Counted from the stretch's first letter, positions 36,760 to 46,724 are shown. The stretch: 64,000 nucleotides of DNA from Thalassomonas sp. M1454 (GCF_007097525.1 NZ_VKDD01000003.1:124001-188000); one strand, 5' to 3'. Made by a program: numbers and translations. Notes: generated by a model from the sequence alone, not told the origin.

Positions 36760-37239
36760 ATGGCTATCACTGCAAAACAATTTCATTACTTAAATACTAT
36801 GGGAGTTAGCCTTTGGCAACGCCGTGATGGCATTTATGCAGATGAAAAAACTACTGCAGATAAAACAACCGAGGTAACTAAAGCGCAAGCAATAACGCCA
36901 GAAAAGTCGCCAGCAGCAAAAGTTGTAAAACAAACAGAAACAACTGCAGTGAACGATTCGATTTCTGTCACTATTGATGAGTTACTTAATAAACCAATGT
37001 TTATTGATATATTAAAAGCTCTTAATATAGCTGCCAAAGATTTAGTCGAAGATGCATCGGGGTTAAATTTAGATAATTTTTATTGGTTATTTAGCCAAGA
37101 GCAAAACATTCAATACCAGGATAAAAAGCTTATCACGCCAACAATAGAAGTAATATCTCAAAACTCTCAGTTAAAACAAGAGCTTTGGAATGTTTTTACC
37201 GACTTATTGAATGCTAAAACAGATTCAACCGACTCCTAA
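36760..37239 (+). CDS. holD: DNA polymerase III psi subunit (HolD)
   Basis: A 159-residue protein that matches the pattern of HolD, the clamp-loader psi subunit bridging the chi subunit and SSB. The N-terminus YLNTMGVSLWQRRDG parallels E. coli QLGITQWSLRRPG; KPMFIDILKALNI and LKQELWNVFTDL parallel the later helices. A low-complexity Thr/Lys-rich linker (residues about 30-65) separates the N-terminal chi/SSB-linked peptide from the core and makes it longer than E. coli HolD (137). The neighbour 17 bases downstream is rimI, the same order as in E. coli (holD-rimI). Confidence 0.85.
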   Translation: MAITAKQFHYLNTMGVSLWQRRDGIYADEKTTADKTTEVTKAQAITPEKSPAAKVVKQTETTAVNDSISVTIDELLNKPMFIDILKALNIAAKDLVEDASGLNLDNFYWLFSQEQNIQYQDKKLITPTIEVISQNSQLKQELWNVFTDLLNAKTDSTDS

Positions 37240-37256
37240 TTTAATCGATAATAAAT

Positions 37257-37703
37257 ATGCCTCAAACACAAATTACAACTTTTTGCGACAATGAAATAGA
37301 TAGTATTTATCAAATAGAATGTGCTGCAAATCCATTTCCATGGACATTAAAAACACTACAAAGCTGCATTGGTGGACGTTACGTAACTAAGCAGTTACTT
37401 GTTGATGGTAAAGCGGTCGGCTTTTATGTTGGTGATTTGGTTATTGATGAATTAACTTTAATGGAAATTTGTGTTCACCCGGACCACCAAGGCAAAGGTT
37501 ATGGTCAGTTATTAGTTGATGATTTTCTCAAATTTGCCAAAAATAATGACGTAGTAAAATGTCATTTAGAAGTTCGCGCTAAAAATATCTCGGCACAAAT
37601 GCTCTATATCAAAAATGGCTTTATGCAAATTCATCGTCGCACCGGATATTATCCGGCAAAATTTGGCTATGAAGATGCCTTAGTCATGTCATTAAGCCTT
37701 TAG
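37257..37703 (+). CDS. rimI: Ribosomal protein S18 alanine N-acetyltransferase RimI
   Basis: A 148-residue GNAT acetyltransferase that modifies the N-terminal Ala of ribosomal protein S18. The acetyl-CoA pyrophosphate loop is VHPDHQGKGYGQLL (Q/RxxGxG/A motif) at about residues 76-89, and CHLEVRAKNISAQMLYIKNGFMQIHRRTGYYP is characteristic of RimI. It lies directly after holD and probably shares its transcript. No strong Shine-Dalgarno is visible. Confidence 0.95.
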   Translation: MPQTQITTFCDNEIDSIYQIECAANPFPWTLKTLQSCIGGRYVTKQLLVDGKAVGFYVGDLVIDELTLMEICVHPDHQGKGYGQLLVDDFLKFAKNNDVVKCHLEVRAKNISAQMLYIKNGFMQIHRRTGYYPAKFGYEDALVMSLSL

Positions 37704-37824
37704 CTATTTAATTCAATAAGCTTGATTAACATAGCAAAATGCCTATAGCTGCGTTTTTTTGGATAACTTCGCGCCCTATCCCCTTCTGTATAAATATTTT
37801 TAACAATAAACTGCACCTTAACTA

Positions 37825-37853
37825 CTGCTTATATCTACGTATTTCTGTATAAT
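37825..37853 (+). promoter_or_regulatory. Candidate promoter of prfC
   Basis: A perfect TATAAT at 37848-37853 with a poor -35 (CTGCTT, 37825-37830) at 17 bases. A small hairpin, GCCTGT/ACAGGC (37867-37891), lies in the resulting 5' leader of about 70 bases. Confidence 0.45.
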
Positions 37854-37931
37854 GTCGATTTTTTATGCCTGTATACTTTTCAAACACAGGCAACACGAAA
37901 TAATCAATTTAGCAGCGAGTAATTGTAAAAC

Positions 37932-39512
37932 ATGACAATTCAACAGCAGGAAGTCAATAAACGTAGGACTTTCGCCATTATATCGCATCCCGATGCGGGT
38001 AAAACGACCATCACTGAAAAGGTATTACTTTTTGGTCAAGCTTTACAAAAAGCAGGTACGGTTAAAGGCAAAAAGTCAGGGCAACATGCCAAATCAGATT
38101 GGATGGAAATGGAAAAAGACCGTGGTATTTCGATCACTACCTCGGTTATGCAATTCCCATACAATGACTGCTTGGTAAATCTTCTCGATACTCCTGGGCA
38201 TGAAGACTTCTCTGAAGATACTTACCGAACACTTACCGCTGTTGATTCATGTTTAATGGTTATTGATACCGCAAAGGGTGTAGAGGATCGAACCATTAAA
38301 TTAATGGAAGTAACTCGTCTGCGTGATACACCAATCATTACCTTCATGAATAAAATGGATCGTGATGTACGTGATCCTGTTGAAGTTATGGACGAAGTAG
38401 AAGACATTTTAAAAATAAAATGTTCGCCTATTACTTGGCCTATTGGTATGGGTAAAGAATTTAAAGGTGTGTACAACATCTTAAATGACGAAGTTATTTT
38501 ATATCAGACAGGTCAAGGTCATACTATTCAAGACCGTGTTGTAATTAAGGGGATTGATAACCCTGAATTAGATACAGTGCTTGGCGCTTTTGCTGAAGAT
38601 TTACGAGATGAACTTGAGCTTGTTGTCGGCGCTTGTCATGAGTTTAATCATGAAGAGTTCCTTAACGGTGAGCTAACCCCGGTATATTTTGGTACGGCAT
38701 TAGGTAACTTTGGCGTCGATCATATGCTTGATGGTTTAACCCAGTGGGCACCAAAACCTTTACCACGCGTTACCGATTTAAGAGAAATCAAAGCGGAAGA
38801 AGAAAAGTTCTCAGGCTTTGTATTTAAGATCCAAGCAAACATGGATCCTAAGCATCGTGACCGTATTGCATTTATGCGTATTTGTTCAGGCAAATACACT
38901 AAAGGCATGAAGATGAAACAAGTACGTATTGGTAAAGATGTAAAAATTGCTGATGCGGTAACCTTTATGGCTGGCGATCGTTCTAACGTTGAAGAAGCTT
39001 ATGCCGGAGATATCATCGGTTTGCATAACCATGGTTCGATTCAAATTGGTGACACATTTACTGCTGGTGAAAACTTTAAGTTTAAAGGTATTCCTAACTT
39101 TGCGCCTGAAATGTTCCGCCGTATCCGCCTACGCGATCCACTAAAAGCTAAGCAGCTACAAAAAGGCCTTATCCAGTTATCAGAAGAAGGTGCTGTACAG
39201 GTATTTAGACCACTTAGTAATAACGACATGATTGTTGGCGCTGTTGGTGTTCTACAATTTGAAGTAGTAGTTCATCGCTTGAAAAATGAATATAACGTTG
39301 ATGCATTATACGAGCCTATTTCGGTAGCAACTGCTCGTTGGGTAACCTGTAGCGACGAAAGAAAATTAGCTGAATTTCAAAAGAAAGCTTTTGATAATGT
39401 AGCACTAGATGGCGGTGATAGCTTAACTTACATTGCGCCAACTATGGTAAACCTTAACTTAATGCAAGAACGTTACCCGGATATTGAGTTCCACAAAACG
39501 CGTGAACATTAA
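37932..39512 (+). CDS. prfC: Peptide chain release factor 3 (PrfC)
   Basis: A 526-residue translational GTPase that recycles RF1/RF2 after termination. G-domain motifs: SHPDAGKT at 18-25, [12 protein letters not shown] (switch I region), [14 protein letters not shown] (switch II) and NKMDRD. The middle and C-terminal parts ([24 protein letters not shown] and [21 protein letters not shown]) are RF3-specific and distinguish it from EF-G. Length equals the family norm (about 529). It stands alone between rimI and argS. Confidence 0.98.
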   Translation: MTIQQQEVNKRRTFAIISHPDAGKTTITEKVLLFGQALQKAGTVKGKKSGQHAKSDWMEMEKDRGISITTSVMQFPYNDCLVNLLDTPGHEDFSEDTYRTLTAVDSCLMVIDTAKGVEDRTIKLMEVTRLRDTPIITFMNKMDRDVRDPVEVMDEVEDILKIKCSPITWPIGMGKEFKGVYNILNDEVILYQTGQGHTIQDRVVIKGIDNPELDTVLGAFAEDLRDELELVVGACHEFNHEEFLNGELTPVYFGTALGNFGVDHMLDGLTQWAPKPLPRVTDLREIKAEEEKFSGFVFKIQANMDPKHRDRIAFMRICSGKYTKGMKMKQVRIGKDVKIADAVTFMAGDRSNVEEAYAGDIIGLHNHGSIQIGDTFTAGENFKFKGIPNFAPEMFRRIRLRDPLKAKQLQKGLIQLSEEGAVQVFRPLSNNDMIVGAVGVLQFEVVVHRLKNEYNVDALYEPISVATARWVTCSDERKLAEFQKKAFDNVALDGGDSLTYIAPTMVNLNLMQERYPDIEFHKTREH

Positions 39513-39533
39513 GAATAAAACTGTATTTATATT

Positions 39534-39551
39534 AAGCCCTTTAATGGGCTT
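39534..39551 (+). terminator. Weak hairpin after prfC
   Basis: AAGCCC (39534-39539) pairs with GGGCTT (39546-39551) across a six-base loop; only a short T stretch follows. It could be a partial terminator before argS. Confidence 0.35.
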
Positions 39552-39589
39552 GTATTAACATTGATAAACACAATTAGACCGAAGACATT

Positions 39590-41329
39590 ATGAATATTCG
39601 TCACATTTTAAGTGAAAAAGTAAAAGCAGCTATGGTTGCTGCAGGACTGCCAGAAGATACGAACCCAGCGGTAAGTGCTTCTACTCGTGCAAATTTTGGT
39701 GATTACCAAGCTAATGGTGTTATGGGAGCAGCTAAAAAATTAAAGACTAATCCAAGAGCATTAGCACAAACAGTGGTTGATAATCTTGATTTAGATGGCA
39801 TTGCCGATTTAGTTGAATTAGCAGGTCCAGGCTTTATTAACATTCACTTAGATAAAGCATGGTTGGGCAAACAATTAGAAGTGGCTAATAGCGATGAAAA
39901 ATTAAATGTAAGCCAAAATGCTAAGCCACAAACCGTGGTAGTTGATTATTCAGCGCCAAACTTAGCAAAAGAAATGCATGTAGGTCATTTGCGCTCTACT
40001 ATCATTGGTGATGCTGTTGTTCGCGCATTAGAGTTTCGCGGTGAAAAAGTTATTCGTCAAAATCACATGGGAGATTGGGGCACACAATTTGGTATGTTAC
40101 TTGCGCACTTAAATGACAAGTTAAACAGTAACGAAGTAGCTGAAACAGCGTTAGCTGATTTAGAAAACTTCTACCGTGAAGCTAAAATTCGCTTTGACGA
40201 AGAAGAAGGCTTTGCTGATCGAGCTCGTGACTTTGTGGTTAAACTACAAGGTGGCGATAGCGAATGTTTAGTGCTTTGGAAGTTATTTATTGATATCTCA
40301 ATTAAGCACAGCGAAGAAATTTACGATAAATTAAACGTAACATTAACTCGTGACGATATCATGGGTGAAAGTGCTTATAATCCAGATTTGAGTAATGTTA
40401 TTGATGAATTAATGGCAAAACATATTGCCGTTGAAGATCAAGGTGCGAAAGTTGTATTTATTCAAGAGATGGCTAACAAAGATGGTGAGCCTTCAGTATT
40501 TATCGTACAAAAATCAGGTGGCGGGTACTTATACGCAACCACAGATTTATCAGCATGTCGTTACCGCACAAATGAGCTAGGCGCTGATCGCATCATAATT
40601 TTCACCGATGCACGTCAAGCTTTACACTTTAAACAAGTTGAAATTACAGCTCGTAATGCAGGCTTTTTGCCAGAGACTACTGCATACGATCACTGCCCTT
40701 TCGGTATGATGATGGGTGATGATGGTAAACCATTTAAAACTCGTACAGGTGGCACCGTTAAGTTAGCCGAGTTACTTGAAGAAGCGGTAAAACGTGCTGA
40801 ACAATTAATGGCTGAAAAAATTGCTGACTTCTCAGCAGAAGAACGTTCTGAAATCGCTCGAAAAGTTGGTATAGGCGCAGTTAAATATGCCGATTTATCG
40901 AAAAACCGTACTAGTGACTACATCTTCAACTGGAAGTCGATGCTGAGCTTTGAAGGCGCTACAGCCCCTTACTTACAATACGCTTATACTCGTATTCAAA
41001 GTATCTTTAAAAAGTCAGGTATTGATTTAAATACGCAAGCACAATCAATAGTAATTAATGAGCCGCAAGAAAAGGCCCTTGCCGTTAAATTAATGCAATT
41101 TGAAGAAGTTCTTGATGCGGTGATCAGTGAGTGTACGCCTAACTTATTGTGTAATTACTTATACGAACTGGCCAGCTTATACATGACCTTCTACGAAGCA
41201 TGCCCTATTTTAAAAGAAGGCATTGATGGCGAAGTTAAAGTGTCACGTTTACAGCTTTGTACTTTAATTGCTAAAACACTACAGCAAGGTCTTGATTTGC
41301 TGGGTATTGAAGTAATGGATCGTATGTAA
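39590..41329 (+). CDS. argS: Arginyl-tRNA synthetase (ArgS)
   Basis: A 579-residue class I synthetase. The N-terminal Add-1 domain (residues 1 to about 110, with [12 protein letters not shown]) recognises tRNA. The HIGH signature appears as HVGH at 130-133 in [17 protein letters not shown]. The KMSK-like loop is replaced by FKTRTGG, usual for ArgRS. The C-terminal anticodon-binding helices end in LGIEVMDRM, the standard terminus. Full length. It is followed by a large inverted repeat. Confidence 0.98.
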   Translation: MNIRHILSEKVKAAMVAAGLPEDTNPAVSASTRANFGDYQANGVMGAAKKLKTNPRALAQTVVDNLDLDGIADLVELAGPGFINIHLDKAWLGKQLEVANSDEKLNVSQNAKPQTVVVDYSAPNLAKEMHVGHLRSTIIGDAVVRALEFRGEKVIRQNHMGDWGTQFGMLLAHLNDKLNSNEVAETALADLENFYREAKIRFDEEEGFADRARDFVVKLQGGDSECLVLWKLFIDISIKHSEEIYDKLNVTLTRDDIMGESAYNPDLSNVIDELMAKHIAVEDQGAKVVFIQEMANKDGEPSVFIVQKSGGGYLYATTDLSACRYRTNELGADRIIIFTDARQALHFKQVEITARNAGFLPETTAYDHCPFGMMMGDDGKPFKTRTGGTVKLAELLEEAVKRAEQLMAEKIADFSAEERSEIARKVGIGAVKYADLSKNRTSDYIFNWKSMLSFEGATAPYLQYAYTRIQSIFKKSGIDLNTQAQSIVINEPQEKALAVKLMQFEEVLDAVISECTPNLLCNYLYELASLYMTFYEACPILKEGIDGEVKVSRLQLCTLIAKTLQQGLDLLGIEVMDRM

Positions 41330-41340
41330 CACCAAAAACA

Positions 41341-41376
41341 TTAACTCGCTTTATATAAACTAATAAAGCGAGTTAA
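41341..41376 (+). terminator. Long inverted repeat after argS
   Basis: A perfect 14-base-pair stem, TTAACTCGCTTTAT (41341-41354) with its complement at 41363-41376 and an eight-base loop, 11 bases after the argS stop. No T run follows, but position and stability suggest a terminator or a 3'-end stabiliser. Confidence 0.6.
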
Positions 41377-41516
41377 TTCCGATTAAGAGAACTGTGGTTA
41401 AAAAACATTATTGTACAAATATAAAATTTAAACTGGCATGTTTGGATAAATATTATACAATAATAATATTACTTAGAATTTTAGAATTCTCAACCTTTTA
41501 GAACATGGATGTATAA

Positions 41517-41741
41517 ATGGCTTCAGAACAATTTGGAAAGTTTTTTCTCTACAGTATTATTTCACTGTTTTTATCCCTAACCATAAGCTACTACGTATTC
41601 TACTTTGATGAGTTTATGCAAGTCTCTAAATTACAAGGCATAAGCTTACTTTTAATGCTTATATTTACGACGGTTTTCTTCATTTATTATACAATCGATT
41701 TTATCAAAGACTCCGATTCATGGCAGAATAAACGTGATTAA
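41517..41741 (+). CDS. Small two-span membrane protein of unknown function
   Basis: A 74-residue frame with two strongly hydrophobic segments (residues 9-28, FFLYSIISLFLSLTISYYVF, and 41-60, ISLLLMLIFTTVFFIYYTI), joined by an acidic loop, and a charged tail (DFIKDSDSWQNKRD). I do not recognise a family. The start ATG at 41517 has only a weak GGATG upstream. TATTATACAATAATAAT at about 41450-41470 could supply a -10 box. It lies between argS and yjjV on the same strand; the membrane topology makes it a plausible gene rather than chance. Confidence 0.5.
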   Translation: MASEQFGKFFLYSIISLFLSLTISYYVFYFDEFMQVSKLQGISLLLMLIFTTVFFIYYTIDFIKDSDSWQNKRD

Positions 41742-41806
41742 TAAGCCCCAATTTATACCAAATTTAACTAGCTTACATTTACCTTTCTTAGAAAACATTT
41801 ACTGCC

Positions 41807-42574
41807 GTGCTGTTCACTGATAGTCATTGTCATATAGACTTTATCGAATTTGAACAAAGTAGAAATGAGCTTCTACAGGCATGCAACAACGCCAATATTC
41901 ACCGTATTATCGTACCAGGTATAACCGCAAAGTCTTGGCCAAGATTATTACAAACTTGCCAATCGTCCCCTAGCCTATTCCCTTGCCTTGGGCTTCATCC
42001 TTGGTGGATTAATAAGGCAAACAACTTAGATTTAGATACACTAGAGCAGCATTTATGCCAACAAAAGTTAATTGCACTTGGTGAGATTGGCATTGATGGT
42101 GGCATTGCCGATATTGGTAAGCAAACCCATTTTTTTGATCTACAACTCGACTTAGCACAACAATTTAACTTGCCTGTGCTTGTTCATCATCGTAAAAGCC
42201 ATCATTTAATAGTGCCTATATTAAAGCAAAAAAAATTAGCTAATGGCGGAGTTATTCATGCTTTTTCAGGGAGTTATCAACAAGCTAAAGCCTATATTGA
42301 TTTAGGCTTTAAGTTAGGGATCGGCGGCACAATCACATATGAACGGGCGAATAAAACCCGAGAAGCAATCAAAAAAATCCCTGTCGAAAGTATTTTATTA
42401 GAAACTGATGCACCAGCGATGCCTCTTGCAGGACATCAAGGACAGGATAACTCGCCTTTAATGCTACTCAATATCTTTGCCCAGCTTTGTAAATTACGTT
42501 GTGAAAATGCAGAAATCTTAGCGGATAAGATTGAGCAAAATATTGAGCAGTTATTTTTTCTTAGCAAGCCTTAG
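41807..42574 (+). CDS. yjjV: TatD-family metal-dependent hydrolase (YjjV-like)
   Basis: A 255-residue TIM-barrel hydrolase of the TatD DNase family. Metal ligands: SHCHID near residues 6-11, the Glu in ALGEIGID, His in LPVLVHHRKSHH, His in GGVIHAFSGS, and Asp in LLETDAPAMP. The TatD/YjjV family is associated with DNase or other phosphoesterase activity. Translation starts at a GTG (41807). The gene sits beside ytjB, serB and radA, matching the yjjV neighbourhood in enterobacteria. Its 3' end overlaps the convergent ytjB by 24 bases. Confidence 0.93.
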   Translation: MLFTDSHCHIDFIEFEQSRNELLQACNNANIHRIIVPGITAKSWPRLLQTCQSSPSLFPCLGLHPWWINKANNLDLDTLEQHLCQQKLIALGEIGIDGGIADIGKQTHFFDLQLDLAQQFNLPVLVHHRKSHHLIVPILKQKKLANGGVIHAFSGSYQQAKAYIDLGFKLGIGGTITYERANKTREAIKKIPVESILLETDAPAMPLAGHQGQDNSPLMLLNIFAQLCKLRCENAEILADKIEQNIEQLFFLSKP

Positions 42575-43159
42575 GCCTTGACGTGAAAATCGGCTAGATC
42601 CTCGAGTAAGTAAGAAGCCAGCGGCAACAGCAAATATTAACATGATCCTAAATAACTCATTTTGTGAAAACAGCTGTTTTTCAAGTGGCTTGATGAGCAC
42701 TTCTCTAACCACATTTAAACGTAAATAACCTTGTAGCTCTTGGTCTCTAATTTCATGAGTAAAAGCAACATAATCATTCGATGTATCTTTACTTCCTTGA
42801 GCAATACCATAAAGCTCATTAACTGAGCTAAAATTTTCTGAATGCGCAATAAGTTGACCACTGGAGTCATATAACAAGGCCTCGGCAACCGCATCAGATT
42901 CAGTTAATCCTTGCATTAGCTGTTGCTGCTGTTGCTTATTCTTACTTGCTAAGATAATTTTACTGGTATTGACTGCTTGCCTAACAAAAGCATCAGAGAC
43001 ATCGTTAAAGTGCTCCTCAAGTTGTACTTTACTGTCACTCGCGTTCATCACCGAAAGGTTCAAAATTAAAAATAACAAAATAACTCCAACACCAATTTGT
43101 AAGAGCTTATTGTAGATTGAAGTAACCTGCGGATATAAAATTTCGTTTGGATCTGTCAT
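42551..43159 (-). CDS. ytjB: Membrane protein YtjB (SMP family)
   Basis: A 202-residue protein with an N-terminal membrane helix (residues 21-38, IGVGVILLFLILNLSVMN), a periplasmic domain of about 125 residues, and a second helix (about 168-188), then a short basic tail. Pattern and location divergent from serB match YtjB/SMP of E. coli. The central segment (EALLYDSSGQLIAHSENFSSVNELYG) looks like a small extracellular sensor-type fold, but no signalling domain follows. Function unknown. The run of QQQQQ in the periplasmic part is low-complexity. Confidence 0.85.
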   Translation of the reverse strand: MTDPNEILYPQVTSIYNKLLQIGVGVILLFLILNLSVMNASDSKVQLEEHFNDVSDAFVRQAVNTSKIILASKNKQQQQQLMQGLTESDAVAEALLYDSSGQLIAHSENFSSVNELYGIAQGSKDTSNDYVAFTHEIRDQELQGYLRLNVVREVLIKPLEKQLFSQNELFRIMLIFAVAAGFLLTRGSSRFSRQGLRLAKKK

Positions 43160-43293
43160 ATGAAAAAAAAATCGTTGAAATCTATATACACTATAGAGGG
43201 TTATTTGCCATTATAGAATCAATTTTTTAACATCTGATCTAACAAGCGATCTAACAAGCCTTTTTTTGGCTCAAACTACTGCAGGAATTTATT

Positions 43294-44304
43294 GTGTTGC
43301 CATCTTCTCAAACCTTATCAGCGAATGACTTAAACTCTAGCATTGGCGAATATTTCAGCCCTTACCTAACGCAATTACCTGTACAAATTGAAGTTTCTAC
43401 GCAAACTGTTGCTCTACAACAAGCCAATCAAGAATTATCTAGCACAACTGAACTGATATTATTTACTGATTGTTCTATGCAGCAACTTGTTGAGTTAGCA
43501 ACAACAATGCAAGCACAGATAACTGGCATAGTTCAACATACAGACAGAATGGGTAAACAAAGCCTTAGATTTAGTGTTGAGTGTACAAATCTAGATGCAT
43601 GTAAAACCCAAGTAAACGATTTTGCTCTACAAAATAATACTGAGGCGGCTTTAATAAAAGATGCCCCTTCATTATCGACCCCAGGTTTGTTAGTGATGGA
43701 TATGGACTCTACTACCATTGAAATTGAGTGCATTGACGAGATAGCTAAACTTGCAGGTGTAGGCGAGCAAGTAAGTGCTGTAACAGAGCGAGCGATGCAA
43801 GGCGAATTAGACTTTGCCGAAAGTTTACGCGAGCGAGTGGGCACACTCAAAGATGCACCTGAAAGCATCTTATCTTCTGTAGGTGAAAACTTACCTTTAA
43901 TGCCAGGCTTAGAAACATTAGTAAAAACATTGCATCAAAACAATTGGAAAATAGCTGTCGCATCGGGTGGCTTTACTTATTTCACCCAAATATTAAAAGA
44001 GCAACTTAACCTTGATGCTACACAAGCAAACGTTTTAGAAATTATCGATGGTAAACTAACAGGCAAGGTCATCGGCGATATAACGGATGCGCAAGTTAAA
44101 GCAGATACCTTACTTAGATTAGCCGATGAGTTTTTCACACCACAAGGCCAAATGGTTGCTATGGGTGACGGTGCTAATGATTTAGCTATGCTGGCAGTAG
44201 CCGATTTAGGCGTTGCTTATAAAGCTAAACCCGTTGTACTGCAGCAAGCACAATCGAGTATTAATTTTTCAGGTTTAGATTGCCTACTACACTGGCTAAA
44301 ATAA
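43294..44304 (+). CDS. serB: Phosphoserine phosphatase (SerB)
   Basis: A 336-residue HAD phosphatase that completes serine synthesis. The phosphorylated aspartate is Asp136 and the acid/base Asp138 in MDMDSTTIE; motif II is VASGGFTYF; the lysine and motif III aspartates are in MGDGANDLAML. The N-terminal ~125 residues are an ACT-like/regulatory region of the E. coli SerB type. It begins at GTG (43294) with AGGA ten bases upstream. It is divergent from ytjB and 117 bases ahead of radA, as in E. coli serB-radA. Confidence 0.96.
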   Translation: MLPSSQTLSANDLNSSIGEYFSPYLTQLPVQIEVSTQTVALQQANQELSSTTELILFTDCSMQQLVELATTMQAQITGIVQHTDRMGKQSLRFSVECTNLDACKTQVNDFALQNNTEAALIKDAPSLSTPGLLVMDMDSTTIEIECIDEIAKLAGVGEQVSAVTERAMQGELDFAESLRERVGTLKDAPESILSSVGENLPLMPGLETLVKTLHQNNWKIAVASGGFTYFTQILKEQLNLDATQANVLEIIDGKLTGKVIGDITDAQVKADTLLRLADEFFTPQGQMVAMGDGANDLAMLAVADLGVAYKAKPVVLQQAQSSINFSGLDCLLHWLK

Positions 44305-44421
44305 TTACCGGTAATAGCAAATAAAATCCTTTCTTGATTTAATTAAATTAGATGATCTACTTGCTAGATCATCGCCTCAACAATATACTGTATATTCATA
44401 CATAACTCGTAAGAATTCTTT

Positions 44422-45795
44422 ATGGCCAAAACAAAATCTAAAATTACTTTTATCTGTAACGACTGTGGCGCTGACTTTTCTAGATGGCAGGGCCAATGTA
44501 GTGAATGTAAAGAATGGAATACTATAAAAGAATTTAAGGAAGCTGCGCCAACTAATAAAGCGGTAGCAACATTAAATAAAGGCTATTCAGTTCAAGACAG
44601 TGGCGTTGAGAAATTATCGGCAGTGTCTGAGCAAAAACTCACTCGCTTTAAAACCGGAAGTCTTGAGTTAGATAGAGTATTAGGTGATGGATTAGTGCAA
44701 GGCTCAGTGGTGTTGCTATCCGGAGCACCAGGTGCTGGTAAATCAACCTTACTTATCGAAGTAATGGCAAACTTATCAAAAACATCACCTGCACTTTATG
44801 TTTCAGGCGAAGAAAGTAAAATTCAAATCAAAGATCGTGGTGAACGACTTGGTTTGGATTTAACCAACATTGATATTATGACCTCTGGCAATATCGAATT
44901 AATTTGTCAAACCATGTTAAAGCATGGCCATAAATTTGCCATTATTGACTCAATCCAAACCATGTTTTTAGAAAGCATTGATGGCTCCCCAGGTAATGTT
45001 ACTCAGGTAAGAGAGTCAGCTGCCTACTTAAACCGTACAGCAAAAGAGCATGGTTTAACTTTAATTTTAGTTGTGCACGAATCAAAATCAGGTGCAGTAG
45101 CTGGCCCGCAAACCTTATCCCATATTGGCGATTGTACTTTAAAGCTAAGCCGTGAATCAGACAGTAAATACCGTACCCTGCGAGCTTTAAAAAACCGATT
45201 TGGTAGTGCCGAAGAAATAGGCACCTTTGCCATGATGGCAAACGGCATGAAGTCAGTCACTAATCCTTCGGCAATATTTTTACAACTATCTATAGAAGCT
45301 TCAGGAAACATCGCTTATGCCTCTTATGAGGGAGGCCGAACTCTGCTAGTAAATATGCAAGCATTAGTCGATACAAGTATGGCTGAGCAGCCACAGCGAG
45401 CAGTTGTTGGCGTTGATCCCCGCCGACTTTCCATGTTACTTGCTGTGATCAATAAGCGCATGAACATTACTATTAGCGACCAAGATATCTATATCAATGT
45501 TGTTGGTGGTTTAAAATTAAATGATGAAACCGGTAGCGACTTACCTATGGTTTTAGCTATTTTGTCATCATTTAGAAATGTGACCTTACCGGCAACAACA
45601 ATTGCATTAGGTGAAATAGGTTTAGGAGGTGAAATTCGAGCCGTACCTATGGGACAAGAGCGAATAAAAGAAGCCGCACGCAATGGCTTTGATACCATAA
45701 TAGTACCAAGAGCAAACGCCCCTACTAAGCAAAGCAATTCAAAGGTAAAAATTATTGCAGTAGATAACGTTAACGATCTTTTGCAGTTCTTTTAA
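44422..45795 (+). CDS. radA: DNA repair protein RadA, variant motif
   Basis: A 457-residue RadA/Sms, which helps process recombination intermediates. Zinc finger Cys12, 15, 26, 29 (CNDC and CSEC); Walker A GAPGAGKS at 101-108; the RadA-specific KNRFG at 257-261; and a C-terminal Lon-protease-like domain (INVVGGLKLNDETGSDLPMVLAILSSF, GEIGLGGEIRAVPMGQERIKEAARNGF). The usual GHVTKxG element ahead of AGP is here written VHESKSG (about residues 218-224), which is unusual. All other hallmarks are intact. It follows serB and is closed by a strong terminator. Confidence 0.93.
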   Translation: MAKTKSKITFICNDCGADFSRWQGQCSECKEWNTIKEFKEAAPTNKAVATLNKGYSVQDSGVEKLSAVSEQKLTRFKTGSLELDRVLGDGLVQGSVVLLSGAPGAGKSTLLIEVMANLSKTSPALYVSGEESKIQIKDRGERLGLDLTNIDIMTSGNIELICQTMLKHGHKFAIIDSIQTMFLESIDGSPGNVTQVRESAAYLNRTAKEHGLTLILVVHESKSGAVAGPQTLSHIGDCTLKLSRESDSKYRTLRALKNRFGSAEEIGTFAMMANGMKSVTNPSAIFLQLSIEASGNIAYASYEGGRTLLVNMQALVDTSMAEQPQRAVVGVDPRRLSMLLAVINKRMNITISDQDIYINVVGGLKLNDETGSDLPMVLAILSSFRNVTLPATTIALGEIGLGGEIRAVPMGQERIKEAARNGFDTIIVPRANAPTKQSNSKVKIIAVDNVNDLLQFF

Positions 45796-45815
45796 ACTCA
45801 GCTTTCAAATTCAAA

Positions 45816-45840
45816 AAAGCCAGATTTATAATCTGGCTTT
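45816..45840. terminator. Bidirectional terminator between radA and the metallo-hydrolase gene
   Basis: A perfect 11-base-pair stem, AAAGCCAGATT (45816-45826) with its complement at 45830-45840, and a three-base loop. T-rich sequence lies on the plus side and A-rich on the other, serving both convergent genes. Confidence 0.88.
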
Positions 45841-45866
45841 GTTTATTCTAGATGTCGATGCAATAC

Positions 45867-46724
45867 TTACTTTCTTAAATCAGCAGTTAAGGTTTTTATC
45901 CAACGTTCTTCGGTAATAAAGTTCCACGACCATGATTTATATTTGTCACCAATACCTGCTTTTAAAATTTGCTCATCGCTATTTCCCGCTTTAATTGCTT
46001 TTTCGATATGCTCTACCGAATACTCAATCATAGCAATAAACTCAGCTAAACCTGCCATATCAGTTAACACACCATGGCCAGGAATAATTTTGATGTCTTT
46101 AGGGTAGCTACTCGCTACTTTTTTAATATTTGCTAAATAACCTTTAACCGTACCGCCTGCTTTTAAATCAATGTAAGGGAAACGACCTTGAAAGAATAAA
46201 TCTCCCATATGAATCACGTTAGCTTGCTTGAAATAAACAACGCTATCACCATCGGTATGGCCACTTGGCAAATGCAATAATTGGATTTTTTCATTGGCCA
46301 AATGAATCGTTACTCCTTGCTCATAAGTAACTACAGGTAAGTCAGCGCCCGACTTTTTGTTATCTTGTTCAACACGTTTACGTACATTGCTATGGGCAAA
46401 TATTGGCGCATGCTTAGCGAAATGGGCATTACTGCCTGTGTGGTCACCATGGTAATGAGTATTGACAACATACTTTAACGGAGCTGATTTGATAGACGTC
46501 ATAGCTTGTTCTATTTTTGTCGCTAATGGTGCAAATTTATCATCAACCAGTAATAAGCCTTCATCGGTTGCTAGCACGCCAATATTACCACCAGGGCCTT
46601 CTAACATGTATACATCACCGGAGACTTGTTTGGCTTTAATTTCGGCCTTAGAAAAATCTTGGGCGGCGTTAACCTTAATGCCAGTAGTTATAAGGAGCAT
46701 GGAGAGTAGTAATAGTTTTTTCAT
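45867..46724 (-). CDS. Exported metallo-beta-lactamase-fold hydrolase
   Basis: A 285-residue protein with a signal peptide (residues 1-20, cut after VNA). The MBL zinc-binding set is complete: HYHGDH (His90, His92, Asp94, His95), His156 in SGHTDGD, Asp175 in MGDLFF and His217 in PGHG. The fold is seen in many periplasmic hydrolases of unknown substrate, and the sequence is closer to that broad group (NVGVLATDEGLLLVDD-like opening, VNTHYHGDHTGSN) than to clinical enzymes. Substrate unknown; beta-lactamase activity cannot be assumed. No operon partner. Confidence 0.85.
   Translation of the reverse strand: MKKLLLLSMLLITTGIKVNAAQDFSKAEIKAKQVSGDVYMLEGPGGNIGVLATDEGLLLVDDKFAPLATKIEQAMTSIKSAPLKYVVNTHYHGDHTGSNAHFAKHAPIFAHSNVRKRVEQDNKKSGADLPVVTYEQGVTIHLANEKIQLLHLPSGHTDGDSVVYFKQANVIHMGDLFFQGRFPYIDLKAGGTVKGYLANIKKVASSYPKDIKIIPGHGVLTDMAGLAEFIAMIEYSVEHIEKAIKAGNSDEQILKAGIGDKYKSWSWNFITEERWIKTLTADLRK

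Noticed and set aside
36760-37239. Hypothetical protein unrelated to replication
   Set aside because: N- and C-terminal segments match HolD and the rimI neighbour matches the E. coli order, so HolD is the better call.
45867-46724. Beta-lactam resistance gene
   Set aside because: The zinc-binding motifs are those of the broad metallo-hydrolase fold; nothing in sequence or context specifies a beta-lactam substrate.
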